64,000 nucleotides of DNA from assembly GCF_047511655.1 (NCBI RefSeq), contig NC_133390.1:91209583-91273582 (forward strand), given 5' to 3'. The stretch comes from Castor canadensis. Its lineage: Eukaryota > Chordata > Mammalia > Rodentia > Castoridae. The translations under genes and the position numbers were made by a program. Positions within the stretch are counted from its first letter, which is position 1; every line of letters starts with the position of its first letter. This document shows, in pieces, positions 22,061 through 33,719 of this stretch. A model generated the notes under the pieces. That model did no database searches. It was not told the DNA's origin and saw only the letters and a list, made by a program, of their open reading frames with translations.

Positions 22061-22070
22061 GTATGATATA
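22059..22070 (+). repeat. Right target-site duplication of RAB1B retrocopy
   Basis: aagtatgatata directly after the poly(A) run, identical to 20193-20204. Its first two A are shared with the end of the tail. Confidence 0.85.
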
Positions 22071-22135
22071 ATTGATATATTGTAAGAACTTTTATAAATG
22101 CCACCCAGCACAATAATAAAAAAACCAAAAAATTA
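22061..22135 (+). mobile_element. L1 3' end, right part of interrupted copy
   Basis: 'attgtaagaacttttataaa' followed by 'gccacccagcacaataat' and an A-rich end. It completes the L1 whose body lies at 19641-20204 and matches 63785-63840. Confidence 0.85.
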
Positions 22136-22755
22136 TACATACTAATGTACAGTTATGACATGATGTTTTGCTACATTTGTATATTGTGTAATGTTTAAAT
22201 CAGGGAAAGTGTATCCGTTCTCTCAAACATTTATCATTTCTTTAAGAAGAAATTTTCAAAATACTTTCTTCAAGATTTTTTAAATATACAGCACATTATT
22301 GTTGTCTATAGTCACTGTACTGTGCAAAAACAGCGTAAGACAACTTCTTGCTCCTAACTGTAACTTAGTACTCATTGATCAGACTTTCCCCATCCCTCTC
22401 TCCCCTAATCTCCCCAGCCTCTGATTGCCACCATTCTACTCACAGCTTCTGAGATCAACTTGTATATCCCACATCAGAATGAGATCCTGCAGTACTTGTC
22501 TTTCTGTACCTGGCTTATTTCACTTAACAAGGTGATCTCCTGTTCAATCCATGTTGCCTCAAATGGCAGGATTTCATTCTTCTGATGGCCAAATAGGATT
22601 CCATTGTGTCTCCTTGCCACTTTAGCTGTTTCCATTGTTTTAGATATTGTGAATAGTGCTGCAATGAATGAATGTAGGAGTTCAGATACCGCTTCAACAT
22701 ACTGATTTCCTTTCTTTGGGATATATACCCAGGAGTAGAATTTCCGGTATACATG
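22136..22755 (-). mobile_element. Old L1 (L1MA/L1MB-like) 3' end, antisense
   Basis: The plus strand carries the complement of a classic old L1 3'UTR: 'tttatcatttctttaagaag', 'ccccagcctctgattgccac', 'cctggcttatttcacttaac'. ORF2 C-terminal codons follow (minus frame 22474-22761 contains FIAALFTISKTMETAK). It joins an inverted partner at about 22756. Confidence 0.85.
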
Positions 22756-23110
22756 TAACAAGGAATTGATATCTAGAACACATAAAGAACTCTCAAAACT
22801 TTATAGCAAAAAAAGCTCATCAGGTTAAAAATATGGGGAATAGATCTAAACAGACATTTCTCAAAGATATACAAATGCCCAAAAACAGATACATGAAAAA
22901 ATGCTCAACAGCAGTAATTATCAGTGAAATGCAAATTAAAATAACAATGAGTTATCACCCCATCAAAGAAAGCATGGCCATTATGAATGCAAAGACTAAA
23001 GATAACAAATGAGGGAGAGGATGTAGAAAAGAAAACCTTTGTCCACGGGTGGGAATCTAAATTAGTACAGCCACTATGGAAAACTATGAATTCCTCAAAA
23101 ACCAAAGTAC
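22756..23110 (+). mobile_element. Inverted 5' part of the old L1
   Basis: Plus-strand ORF2 sequence from a more upstream part of L1 ('gaattgatatctagaacaca', 'atgaaaaaatgctcaacagc', 'gggagaggatgtagaaaaga'). Because this upstream piece is inverted relative to the 3' piece at 22136-22755, the pair looks like a second twin-primed insertion, on the opposite strand to the 18.5-22.1 kb one. Confidence 0.8.
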
Positions 23111-23234
23111 TTCTTAATAATACTTAGAGAGAGGAAGCTTCCTCTTACTCAAGCCCATAACTTAAATTTTACTTTAAATAGCTTGAATGTCAATCATACT
23201 TTGTCTTAATGAAAGGGGCTAGAAGATGATTTTA

Positions 23235-23395
23235 AAAATTGGGGTCCTGAGGCAGATTGACTCTGTTATTATTTATGTACCCTTGGGTAAATAACTGGAG
23301 TGGTTTTTGACCCTTTTTTTTCTTACTGGGAAGAAGCGGATGATAATGATGCCTCTTACAGGACTATTTGAACCTTGAGAAACTGGCCAGTTTTG
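23235..23395 (+). mobile_element. MIR-like SINE
   Basis: Order and words such as 'acccttgggtaaataactgg' and 'gataatgatgcctcttacag' fit a decayed MIR in sense. Confidence 0.45.
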
Positions 23396-23434
23396 GGGTC
23401 ATAAGTATTAGGCCTTGAGAAAATGGCCAGTTTT
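23373..23434. repeat. 22-bp word repeated with 40-bp period
   Basis: ccttgagaaactggccagtttt at 23373-23394 recurs with one mismatch at 23413-23434, a local tandem duplication. Confidence 0.85.
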
Positions 23435-23435
23435 G

Positions 23436-24494
23436 TGTTTGAAGAAGGAAGCATATGAATGAATGTAGGAAGATGGGAAAACAAAGCATGTGCCTAGGTT
23501 AATTGACACTTTGGATAGATAAGAGCAGGGCTGCTGCACATAATTGCTCAGGTTGTTCACTGCACAGGATGCCAGACCAAAGGCGCACATGGAGACAAAA
23601 GCCAGTCCACATTCTACATACAACAGAATGTGCTCCCTGGCACAGGTTCATCTATTCAAGGGAAGCAGTGCATTTTTCTTTGGATACACAGTATGTTCAG
23701 GTGACCCTGAATAAGTAGGAATAACAAGAGACTTGATGAAAAATGTTTCTGTGGCCCTAACCCTAAGCAAGAAAAAGAGGTCCAGAGCAGACTTGCCACT
23801 GTTTATCCCTTGATCATCTCCTTTCTCTAAGCAGAGAGCCTCTGAGCCATGCTCTTTTGCTGGTTTGTAAAATCTCAAAGCCATATAGTTCAGCAATTTT
23901 TCTTTCCATCCCAGTCTTTCTCTGAGTCATGTGACAACAGTTTGCAGGAGGTAGGGTGCCCATGCCTCTTCATTTTGCTGTAAATTGTACTGCATTTACT
24001 TTTCCTGTCAGGACTGCCTCGAAGATTGAAAGCGATTTTAAGTGGTTTGATCTCGATGGTTTGAAACTCATTGCATGGCCAGCTGCCTCAAATCATGCCT
24101 CTTCTTTCATGCCGAGTTCATCTCCAAGGGAGAGTCGGGGAACAGGCAGAAAGGGACATGAGGAGGAATGGAACTCACCTCTGCCTGCTCACCTATTACA
24201 CGACAGGATTCTTAGGAGCACATGCCCTTAAAGCTTTTACATGTCCTCTGTAATGTGCAATATATATAGCAAGCTAACAGAGAAGGCTCTGAAGCTACAA
24301 GAAGAATGAGACAACACGTATTCTGTCATTGCCTCTTTTAGTCTTTTTTCCAGTTTCTAGGTCTCTAGTTTCTTATTTGACTGGGGAGATGGGATGGAGG
24401 AGAAGAGGTGGTGCCAGGTAATAAAGGATTCTAATAAGAATCCATTTCATTGATCCATAAAATAAAACCAAGATTATATCATCTATCTTCTTCC
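23436..24494. other. Unique-looking stretch, no gene
   Basis: Overlapping short frames on both strands, none with recognisable domains. A two-copy CCCTAA word at 23755-23766 is too short to call a telomeric repeat. Confidence 0.4.
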
Positions 24495-24690
24495 TGTAAT
24501 GATTACAATTTATTAAATTTTGAATATGTTCCAGGTACTTTACATATATTATCTTTAATCTTTATGAAAACACTGTGAAGTACCTATTTTTATCTCTGTT
24601 CTATATATAAGAAAACTTTGGTGAGAAAAGTTAATTAACTTATTCAAATATTCAGAGCTAATAAATTGTAGGTTAGTATAAATTCCAGTG
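24495..24690 (-). mobile_element. MIR SINE, antisense
   Basis: 'ccaggtactttacatatatt', then 'atctttaatctttatgaaaa', then 'taagaaaactttggtgagaa', the complement of MIR in the expected order. Confidence 0.7.
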
Positions 24691-24699
24691 CTATCTTCC

Positions 24700-26654
24700 T
24701 TCCTTTCTTTCTTTTCTTGAAAATTAATTTTAAGTGGCACAATGCAATATGTGCATATATTTTCATCACATACAATTCATATAATGAATAGTATACACAA
24801 ATAAATTTGGAAAACTTTTTCATATAATTATTCTCACCCAAATATCTGTTTCTGATAGCAGCCCAGAGGGACAAGTTTCTAGAACTGTTTTCAATATTTC
24901 AAACACACACACACTTCTGTATTTTTACAAAACTTGTCTGACTGTATACTGCTATTATTCTTTTAATATAATAATGTATTTAAAAATATTGTTTCAGTGC
25001 AAGTACTTTCAGACCTACTAATCTTATGAGTTGTGTAATATTTAAATTTAAGTTCCTCTGCCATCTCATGCTATACTTTCTTTTTATCTGGTCTCCTGGA
25101 ATGTAGGTCGTCAGTATCCCTGCTTTTTGTAACATAAACATAGATTAAGAAGAATTTTTAAAGGATGACGATTTTCACAAAGAACTCTATTTTTCAGACC
25201 AGTTTATCTTTATTACATCAGATTTATCATTTTATCAAGTTATTGCAAAAATTCCTTCTATTGGCTACATTAATGTGATTGCATACATATAAGCTTTTCT
25301 GCTTGGTTGAATATGATACTTTTTTTCACAATATGGGTTTTCCTAAATTTCCTGCTTTTCTTGACCAACTACTAGACATTTTGACCCAACCTCCATTCTA
25401 CCTCTACAGAACAATACTACAGTTCACCTTACCATTGAGGAAACCAAGAACCATAGAGAATAAATGCCAGCCAGAGGCACTGAGCTATTTAGTGTAAGAA
25501 GGTAATAAATCCTATCTCTCCACTGACTCCTTGCTCAGTGTCTTTTCTAAAACATAACATGTTATCAGTGGGAAGTCTTAGAGCAATGTGCTGGCTTATT
25601 GGTGAATCTGTCCTTTCTTTCTCTTCACATCTCATGTCTTATTTTTTGGTCACACTTTTTTAAATTAAAGAGTTTGGCATATTCATGTATCCTTGGCAAA
25701 GAACTCTGAAAATATATGACTTATCTTTTTATTTTTATCTGGGATAATTTCTAGAAGAATCTAGTACCTGAGCATGTTCAACAAATAAAAAGAGCATTGT
25801 GGGACATTAGAGAACACAAAATCCAGTTCCTTATTTTGTAAATTCATTTAACAACTAGCATCATATGTATACTTACTAAATATTCATAAATGCTGATGTA
25901 TGTTAAAGTACATTTGTATATAATACCTGAGAAATTGAAACCAAGACAGAATAATTCACTTGCAAAACCTCACTTGTTTTCTCAACAGTAATATCGAGAC
26001 AGTGCATGTCTCCTGATTCAAGTTCCAGTGCTAGACACCCAGGTGACTTCCAGGATGCTAGTCATTAACAGCCAGTAGAATATTGGCTGGTCTAGCCCTG
26101 TGTGCTAAAGTGGACTCATTTCCTTTTAGGAGGGTTAGTTAAAAAAAATACTGGTCATGAAATGTATAATGAACTTAGACTTTTTGAAACTGAAGACTTT
26201 TATCCAGTTTGCTTTCAAATTTACAGTCACAGATAAATAGCATGATTTGAGGAATGAATTCACTCCAGTGCTTTGACTGGTTTGCAGCTCATTCTCCTTT
26301 GTCTCTCTTTCTCTCCCTCTCATTCTCCCTTCTTCTATCCTCCCTTTCAGTCTCTTTCTGTCTCATACAAAAATAATTCTTAAAGTCACACCATGTGACC
26401 CTGAAATTAGCATTTATATTCAAGTTCAGGAACTCAGACTGTCAACATTTTGTGATCATTCCTGTAGAATCCTATTGAATGCTTGATGTTGCCTTATAAC
26501 TCTGATCAGGCAACAAGCACATTCTAACTGGACTGTTCACAGATATTATCATTCTGTATTAAATGGATGGAATATTTTTAGTTCATTATCAGACTCTTGT
26601 GTCTCCTGAACAGGCCAGTGTTTACTAGTTATGCCTTTTCACCAGCATGGAGAG
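24700..26654. other. Unique-looking stretch, no gene
   Basis: No recognised element apart from a short (AC)n at 24902-24912 and a pyrimidine-rich tract at 26285-26365. The largest frames are under 80 codons and look random. Confidence 0.4.
26285..26365. repeat. Pyrimidine-rich (CT) tract
   Basis: About 80 bp dominated by TCTC/TTCT words. Low complexity. Confidence 0.8.
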
Positions 26655-26830
26655 AAGAGTTGATGTGATGGAAGAGACATTGGATTCTCCATCAGTCAGT
26701 TACCCTGGGTTTCAGTGAATTATATTCTTGGCCTTCTCAGGCTTTTGGCTTATGTATCTTACGGATGGAGCAATAAAATATAGGTTGTTTTAAGATTTAA
26801 ATAAAATAATGCATGTGAAACTACCTTCAC
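26655..26830 (+). mobile_element. MIR-like SINE, sense
   Basis: A decayed sense MIR, from 'gagacattggattctccatc' to 'aaataaaataatgcatgtga'. The core is weak. Confidence 0.4.
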
Positions 26831-27898
26831 ACATCTAAGGAATTTAATGAAATTTAACTTCTTTTCCACTCTGTTTAATGTTTGTTACTCTCATATTATT
26901 CCTCCCCAGTAATGTAGTAACTGGCTTTGACAACTCTAACAAAGCCGTACATAGCTCATGCATGCTTTTTCCCTGAAGACGAGATTTCTCCATTAGTATC
27001 TAAACCTGGCAAATCAAACTTCTGCTTAAAATCTTCTAAGTGACTTCAAAATCCCTCTGTGCATTAGTCTGGATCACTTGAGTGCATCTTGCACACTTAA
27101 TTAAGCCTGTTATTTCTGGAAACAAAAACAAAACATTTGAGAAAGAATGGCTGAGAGAAACCTTTGCTTTTCCAGTAGTGCAACATGTGAATAATTTAGG
27201 GAATCTTTTAAAGCTATACTTTATTTTAATTGGCTTCTGAATCCATTCATTTTCACACTAGGCTTTTATTTTCTTCACCTACCATTGCTTTGTTCTTCTT
27301 CTCTTTGAGGATATCTGTTATCCTCAAAAAAAGGAGCTGGATAGAATTAACTTGCTTCTGACTATATCCATTTATCCACTTGAACATCACTGTGGCAAAC
27401 TATGAAAAATGTGCTAGTTTTGAAAAAATGACAAAGCTTCCAGGATTGAAAAGGTGCTTATCCTCTCACAGGAATCTATTTGTTCTGTTATTCTGCCTCT
27501 CTTGGCAGCTGGAGCTGGATTCTTCAAAGAGAGATGCAGATTCTATTTTTCTTTATCTATCCTAAAAATTATGCCTGGCTTCTACATTGGAAAGGCTTGG
27601 ATCAAAAGTCCTTTCATATTTGCACTGCAAATACAAAGCACAACACTATTGTGAATTGCTTTAACACCTTTTCAACAATCTAGACCTTTCAAGGAAAGCT
27701 ATGCTGGCTATTCTGTTTACATTATAAGTGCTGTGCACAGGTATGTTTACAAGGAGGTTCAGAGGAGCTTGAACCTCTTCTCGTCAGCAAGGGGAAAATG
27801 GAATATGTTAATCTGTTCTGGCTGAGTTAGAAATATCAAATACACTTCATAATTAGTTTCAACTGGATCAGAATCATTGTCTTAGTAATAGAAAGGTA
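26831..27898. other. Unique-looking stretch, no gene
   Basis: Nothing recognised. Three overlapping plus-strand frames near 27380-27683 are chance frames in different registers. Confidence 0.4.
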
Positions 27899-27909
27899 GT
27901 AATTGCTCT

Positions 27910-28133
27910 CTCTCTCTTGGTGCAAGGGGGTTTGAACTCAGGGCCTCACGCTTGCTAGGCAGGTGCTCTTACTGCTTGGACCACTCTGCCAGTCCATTTT
28001 TGTGATTTTTTTTTTTTTTGAGATAGGTTCTTGTGGTAAACTGCTTGCCCAGGGCTGGCTTGTAACCACAATCCTCCTGATCTCTGCCTCCTGAATAGCT
28101 AGGATTATAGGTGTGAGCCACCAGTGCCTGGTT
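27910..28133 (-). mobile_element. Composite B1-ID SINE, antisense, with TSD
   Basis: Minus strand: a 7SL/B1-like unit (28133-28021), an A-rich linker (the T run at 28009-28020), a tRNA(ID)-like unit (about 27995-27925) and a GA-rich tail. Flanked by gtaattgctct (27899-27909) and gtaatttctct (28134-28144), an 11-bp target duplication with one mismatch. This is the cleanest two-part SINE in the window. Confidence 0.9.
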
Positions 28134-28144
28134 GTAATTTCTCT

Positions 28145-31100
28145 TTTTTCCATCCTTTGTTACCTACCTCATGGTACAGGATGATGTCTTTATTTCACTT
28201 TGGAGAAATGTGGTATCAAATTTCTGCTCTTCAAACTCATAGCTTGCCAAACTCCAGGAGACACAGGCCAGTTTGCCCCAAGAATGCTGTCACCATATGT
28301 CATTCCTGTGAGGACATAAGTGACATGGAACCCTCCTTCACGGTGTGAGATAGAGAAGAATGCGGGGATGAGTGATAATGCTGCAGCATCCACATTAGAC
28401 AGTTCTAGCACAAAAATGGCCTTTTATTATTTGGGAGTCTCTCGTATCTAGGCTGGAGCTAATTGATGCTGTAAAGGTCACGGTACTGGGTGTTGTCCAC
28501 CCCTTAGCAAATCCTGTATAAATGGTTAATCTTCTTTCATTAGAATTTGTGGAGGGCAGGGAGGTAATCAAGTATTTCTACCAACATTGGAATTTCAAGT
28601 GAGACTTAGAAAAGTCTCATTAACATTTTGTTATTCATGCTAACGCTGATAAACACTAAATTGTAAGAGATAAATCTATATAGTATAAAATGAAGAATGA
28701 TTATAGACTTTAGTAGAAATTTCCATTGTACCACAACTATGAGAGTGGCTCCAGAGTATTTTTCCCTTTTGCTTTGATTAAAAGTGCAATTTCTCATGAA
28801 AAAAATAGTGTGATATTTCATCTTCAGTTTCCAGGGAGGCTCTGTGGAAACTGTCGTTAACCAGTGTGGTCAGGCGAACCAGCAGCTTCCTTGATTAGTT
28901 CCTCCTGCTGTGCAATGGAGACAAAACCTCAATCACAGGACATTCTGGAGAGCTTGAGGGTCCATACTCCAACTGTGCTACCTAGAGAACTGTCAAGTGT
29001 CTGTAAATATTTTGCAGTTCCTAGGAAAAAGTGCTAGTCTTCTGAGAACAGCAAAGTGACTGTCCTTGCTTCTAACTCTGGTTCCTGGCAGACATGGTTT
29101 GCTTCATTTCCAGCACTCCATGTCTCTGATTAATTCCACATCTGCACCTCCTTTTTACTTCTTTACATAGTATCTGCTAAAGAGTGCTGCTCTTCTGGTC
29201 CTTCATCTTCCTCTTAGAATGTGCATACAATTTCAGTTCTCAACTGATTCACTTATGACCTGAGTGGTGACCCAAGTCACGGCACAGGTGAAACAACCTG
29301 AATAGGAAGTGATGTGGTGGGGGAACCAATCATCTGTTACTTCTCACAATTTTCAGAGCTGATGATCTTAATTTTACACCTCCCAGCTCCCATTGCTAAC
29401 ATGAAATAATGAAATAAGGAACTTGGTCATCATTATACTAACTCTGAATTCTTTTCCATCACCTTGCTATTTTTAGCATTCATGTTTCTAATTTTTTTTT
29501 CCCAGATAATGGGTTTACATTTCTGATAGGAGTGACTAGCAACGTCAGAGCCTTAAAATGTGCATCCACTACACAAAGCTATCCGTAAATACATTGTTTG
29601 TTTTGAGCAAACCTTCTGTTCTTGCTCTATTTGATTAACAAGAATAATCAAACAGCTAAATAAAAATCATTGTCTGTTAGCACTGGAGAGTGTCCAACCT
29701 AGTCACAGACAGCTTGGAAGGCTGGCAAAAGGCAAGACGTATTGTGCTGGGGGACATCCAGGTCGGCATGGAAGGACCTGTGTGCCATCTGCCCCACCCC
29801 TTCTGCTAGGATCTCAGTCCAATCATTTTAATCTCATTAGAGAAAGATTCTTGTGAAGCCAAGAGATAAGATTTAGCTGCAGCTCCTAATTCCACAAGCT
29901 GAAGAAACCTCACAGTGAAGAGGTTGGCTTCTTGAATCACCTTGAATGACCTCTCAGCTTGATGCCTTCCAGTTCTGCACATTCCATAAAGGGTAGGGTA
30001 CCCTTTCTCTGTGCTTTACTTCCCCACACCATGAGACTTGGGAGGAGTGTAACCTTTCCACTTATAACTGAGCATAACTGTGTATGTTCCCCAGGCATTG
30101 TGCTGGAAGATATTATGTGTTAATTGTTTGTTGCTTTAGGGCAACGTCAGCCCACTGAGAAGCTGTCCCTTTTTATATTTGTAGAGCTGCATTTACCAGG
30201 ACACAAAGTTCAGGAGAAAAAAACAATCTGAAACCTTTTCTTCACAAAATAAGAAACATTACTGACACCCTATTTAATGACAACATTCAACTCTTTCTTT
30301 TCCATCTTTATTTCGCCTCTAAGGTTCAGCTCATTGGCTCATTATGTGCCTGGAACATGAAAGATGACAAGGAGATGGAATTCTGGCTCAGCAGTTTCAT
30401 AGCCCAGCCCCCCCCCCCCTTGTTCAGCCCTGTTCCCCTCCTCCTCTTTGGCTTTTCTCTTCTCTCTTCCCCCAGCTCTCCCGCCTCCTGCTGCAGATCT
30501 CTTTCTGCTGCCTGGCAACCGCACCACAGGCAATGTCACATAGGATTGCTTATTGCAGCTTCAGAGAAATAAACAGGAGGTGGAAAATTCTTGCTGTTAC
30601 ATTAGAACTGTTATGTACAAATGTACCAAAGCCAGCTAATTCCAGGAGTGATTGTATAGCAGAATTTTGACCATGGTGCCTAGGTCTTCCATTATAGAGT
30701 CAGAGAGAAGGGTGAGGGGAAAATGAAAAGGGAATTTTAGATGGGTTTTAGCCAGCAATGTATTAAATATAACCATTCTATTGGCATAGATCTCAAACAT
30801 GACTATTCTGAGCTTTAAAGAGTTTAGTAAAAAAAATGTTACAATCATTTGAAAAGTACAATGTGCTATGAAAAGCATGGTTCTGTGCTCACCATTATAA
30901 TCTTGACTCATAATTATTGTGTAGATAGTTTTAACAAGATTTAAGAGCATCTCATTTAAAATCTGGAAGAGAGTCAGGACCCATCTTTTCTTCACTATCA
31001 TTTATTTGCTAATAGGAAGATTTTTTTGTTCATCAATTCATTGCTTCCAGCAGCTGACAGTGATTGAAAACATTCTTTGTGTCCCCTACTGGAAACAATG

Positions 31101-32164
31101 ACCAACAAAAAAACTGGTGGCCCTCCTAAAGATCACACCATCACAGGGAAGACTGACAATTCAACAAATCACTAAAATAAACTCTTCTGAAGCATAAAAT
31201 GGAACTGTCTTGTTCTACTTAGGTTCTTTGCCTTTTTGCTATAGGAATAATTTTATATCAGGATTTCCTTTTGGCTCCCATCTGTTTAGCCAGGCAACAG
31301 AAGGAAGCAGGGTTCTTCCTAACTCATTTCCTGAGTATAAATTCAGAGAGCACAAACACTGTTTGAAGTGTATCTCATCAGAAATCTAGACTCACCTTTA
31401 ACCTGATTATGAAGTCCTTTCATGTTCCAGGCCCCTATCCTTGTTGGATTCAATAATTACCCTGAATAGGACTAGCCTATTTACTAGGTTAAATTAACTG
31501 TATATCCCCAGACCCCATTTCTGACCTCTTCTTGCCCACAAATCTGTCTTGAATACATGACTGTACCCAGTGCAAATCATAGTATTGGAGAAGGTATAGG
31601 GAATCCTAGGCACAGTGGGATGATGCACACACTCTGATCAAGCAGGACAGGGATGCTGCCAGTGTTTCTAATAATTGGCAGCAAGAGGAATCCAAAGTAT
31701 AGGAAAGGGAAGTCAATACCAAGTCATTTGGTATGAAATTGGAATCAATGACTGTTACCAAAGAAAATTACTATTAAGAATGAGACAAAAGTATCCTATA
31801 GCCAAGGTTCCCTGGCTGGAATTCTGAATTAGACTCTATTTTCAGAGAATGTAAATGGTATAGAAAAGGAAAAAGCAGTCAGATGTCCAGGGAAGCAGAT
31901 TGGGTAGATGTGAGGCCCTAGCCTCTGACCATTCACCAACCAAGCCAGAATGTTCACCTCAGGACCAATGAGCACAGTCTCAGCACTTGTGATGGTGGAT
32001 AGCCCATCCACCATACCAGAAATCATTGGTTTGGTGTTTAGACAGGGCATCTCCTGGAGGGAGGGCTTCTGCACCTCCAGTGTGTGGTATAGGGCACATG
32101 TGGCAGATGGTGGAGAGAGAAAGCAAGGCAGTACTGCTGGCACTGAGCTCAGGAAGCCTAGTCA
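28145..32164. other. Unique-looking 4-kb stretch, no supported gene
   Basis: No recognised interspersed repeat. It contains a C12 run (30408-30419) and a pyrimidine-rich tract ending in CCCCCAG at 30471-30475, an acceptor-like context, with AATAAA at 30568-30573. Frames of 121 codons (minus, 30636-31001) and 104 codons (minus, 31829-32143) lack motifs. It could be intronic, intergenic or regulatory. Confidence 0.4.
30408..30419. repeat. Poly(C)12 run
   Basis: Twelve C in a row at the start of a 70-bp pyrimidine-rich tract. Confidence 0.9.
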
Positions 32165-32310
32165 TGACCCAGGCTTTGACCAGACAGACCCAGGTTCAAA
32201 TCCCAGTTCTGGTATCCATGGTTATATGACCTAATTAAGAAAATCATAAAGATGCCAGAACCACAGTGTCCTCATCTATAAGCTTTCAATAAATGTCATT
32301 AATAGCTTTT
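32165..32310 (+). mobile_element. MIR SINE, sense
   Basis: 'cccaggttcaaatcccagtt' (tRNA-like box B region), then 'cacagtgtcctcatctataa' and 'caataaatgtcattaat'; the order fits MIR. Confidence 0.75.
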
Positions 32311-33155
32311 GATTAAAATCACTGTTTATCACTGTTATACTTCAAAGGACCAAAAATAGATATGCAGGAAATCTTTTGCCATACTATGAAAGCAAAATTA
32401 AGAAGCAATTAAATTATTCCATCTAAATTTAAGTGGAGTTGGAAAACGATGATAGGTGTTATTAATAACATTAAAATGGTATACTTTTTTGAGAACTGAA
32501 ATTGTGACATATATATCAAATTCAAAAATTCTCCTCTATCCCCTCCCTCACTCCCAGTTTGCCTATCACATTACAGGACATGCACAGGCTGTAGACATCT
32601 ATGACCTGGCCTATAGGCTAACATCTCTCCATATCCCACCCAAATGACCTGGAACAGAAGTATGTGGGTGAGAGCTCACTGACCACAATAGAGGTCTCTA
32701 TACTGTATGTGGTTATGGGCAGTGCAAAGCTATATTTTCTCTCTGTTTCCAACTCATCAAGTTTAATGTATCCTTATACTTGTGAAGCTGCACCAGGTAG
32801 TTTCTGAGGAATTTCAATTCCATCTAGAAAAATTCTCTGCTCACATTCTGAACTTCTCTTGCCCCCTCATTTTCTTCCTGGGCTGATCACCTGTTTGACT
32901 ATGTCTCTGCTTCCTTGCCTATATTTTCCATTTGTTCTTGACAGCACAATGTGTCAAGAAGGTTTCATTTTCAATTTATAATCATCCTCTGCCTTCCACC
33001 TAGTTGACAGATAGCTCTCATGACTGAACTATAGTCTCTGGAACTCAGCATTAGGCACCTAAGTGACACAATTTAGTTCTCTGCTAGAGGTGAATCAGAC
33101 AGGCATGTGTCTACTTTTCTCAAAGTAATGAAAGGAATTATTAAAGCCATAGCCC
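32311..33155. other. Unique-looking stretch, no gene
   Basis: No gene or repeat recognised. Confidence 0.4.
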
Positions 33156-33265
33156 AGTATTTCTCAAGGCAGTTCAAGGAATTGCTGCATCAAAGTCAGC
33201 CAGGGGCTTATTAACAAATCAGGATTTAGAAGACAATCCCAGATTTACCAGGCAGCAACCCTAGA
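33156..33265 (+). mobile_element. MER5A-like hAT element fragment
   Basis: 'cccagtatttctcaaggcag' followed by 'atcaaagtcagccaggggct' and 'tattaacaaatcaggattta' resembles the left half of MER5A, a non-autonomous hAT-Charlie DNA transposon. Weaker than the copy at 56.57 kb. Confidence 0.5.
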
Positions 33266-33428
33266 AAATTGTTATAAACATTAAAATTTGAGGTCTGTTG
33301 CAGTAATCTCTTGAAGATTTGGACCACCCAAAAATATTTCAGATGGATAAATTGCAATATAAATCCAGTATTTTTGCAACATTTCAAAAAAAAATCCCAT
33401 ATATTGAGGCTTTTAGGAACGTTTCTTT

Positions 33429-33531
33429 GTTTTTTGTTTTTATTTGCTGTGGGGGAGGGGACTGGGGTTGGAACTCAGGGCTTCATGTTTGCTAAGCAGA
33501 TGTTCTGCTGCTTGAGAAGCACCTCCAGCCT
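33429..33531 (-). mobile_element. tRNA(ID)-type SINE, antisense, with TSD
   Basis: The plus strand shows a T-rich head, then 'gttggaactcagggcttcat' and 'gctaagcagatgttctgctg', the ID complement. Flanks aggaacgtttcttt (33415-33428) and aggaagggtttcttt (33532-33546) match apart from one substitution and one indel. Confidence 0.85.
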
Positions 33532-33719
33532 AGGAAGGGTTTCTTTAAAACAGTATAGATCTAATCTTTTTTAAAGTTAGCAAAACATGGGAATATAAAC
33601 AAATGAAAAATGGTTCACAAAAGGCAGCAAAACAGGTCTGTTGATGCTTAAATTATCTTGTTTACCCAGAATTGCAACCAGTCACTCAGCCCTGTTCTAT
33701 GTGCTAGAGACACAGAACA

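Noticed and set aside
22474..22761. 95-codon minus frame as a gene
   Set aside because: It is the C-terminal part of a decayed L1 ORF2, part of the old L1 at 22136-22755.
23755..23766. ccctaaccctaa as an interstitial telomere repeat
   Set aside because: Only two units; expected by chance in a window of this size.
30408..30512. CpG-island promoter at the C-rich tract
   Set aside because: The tract is pyrimidine-rich with very few CpG dinucleotides.
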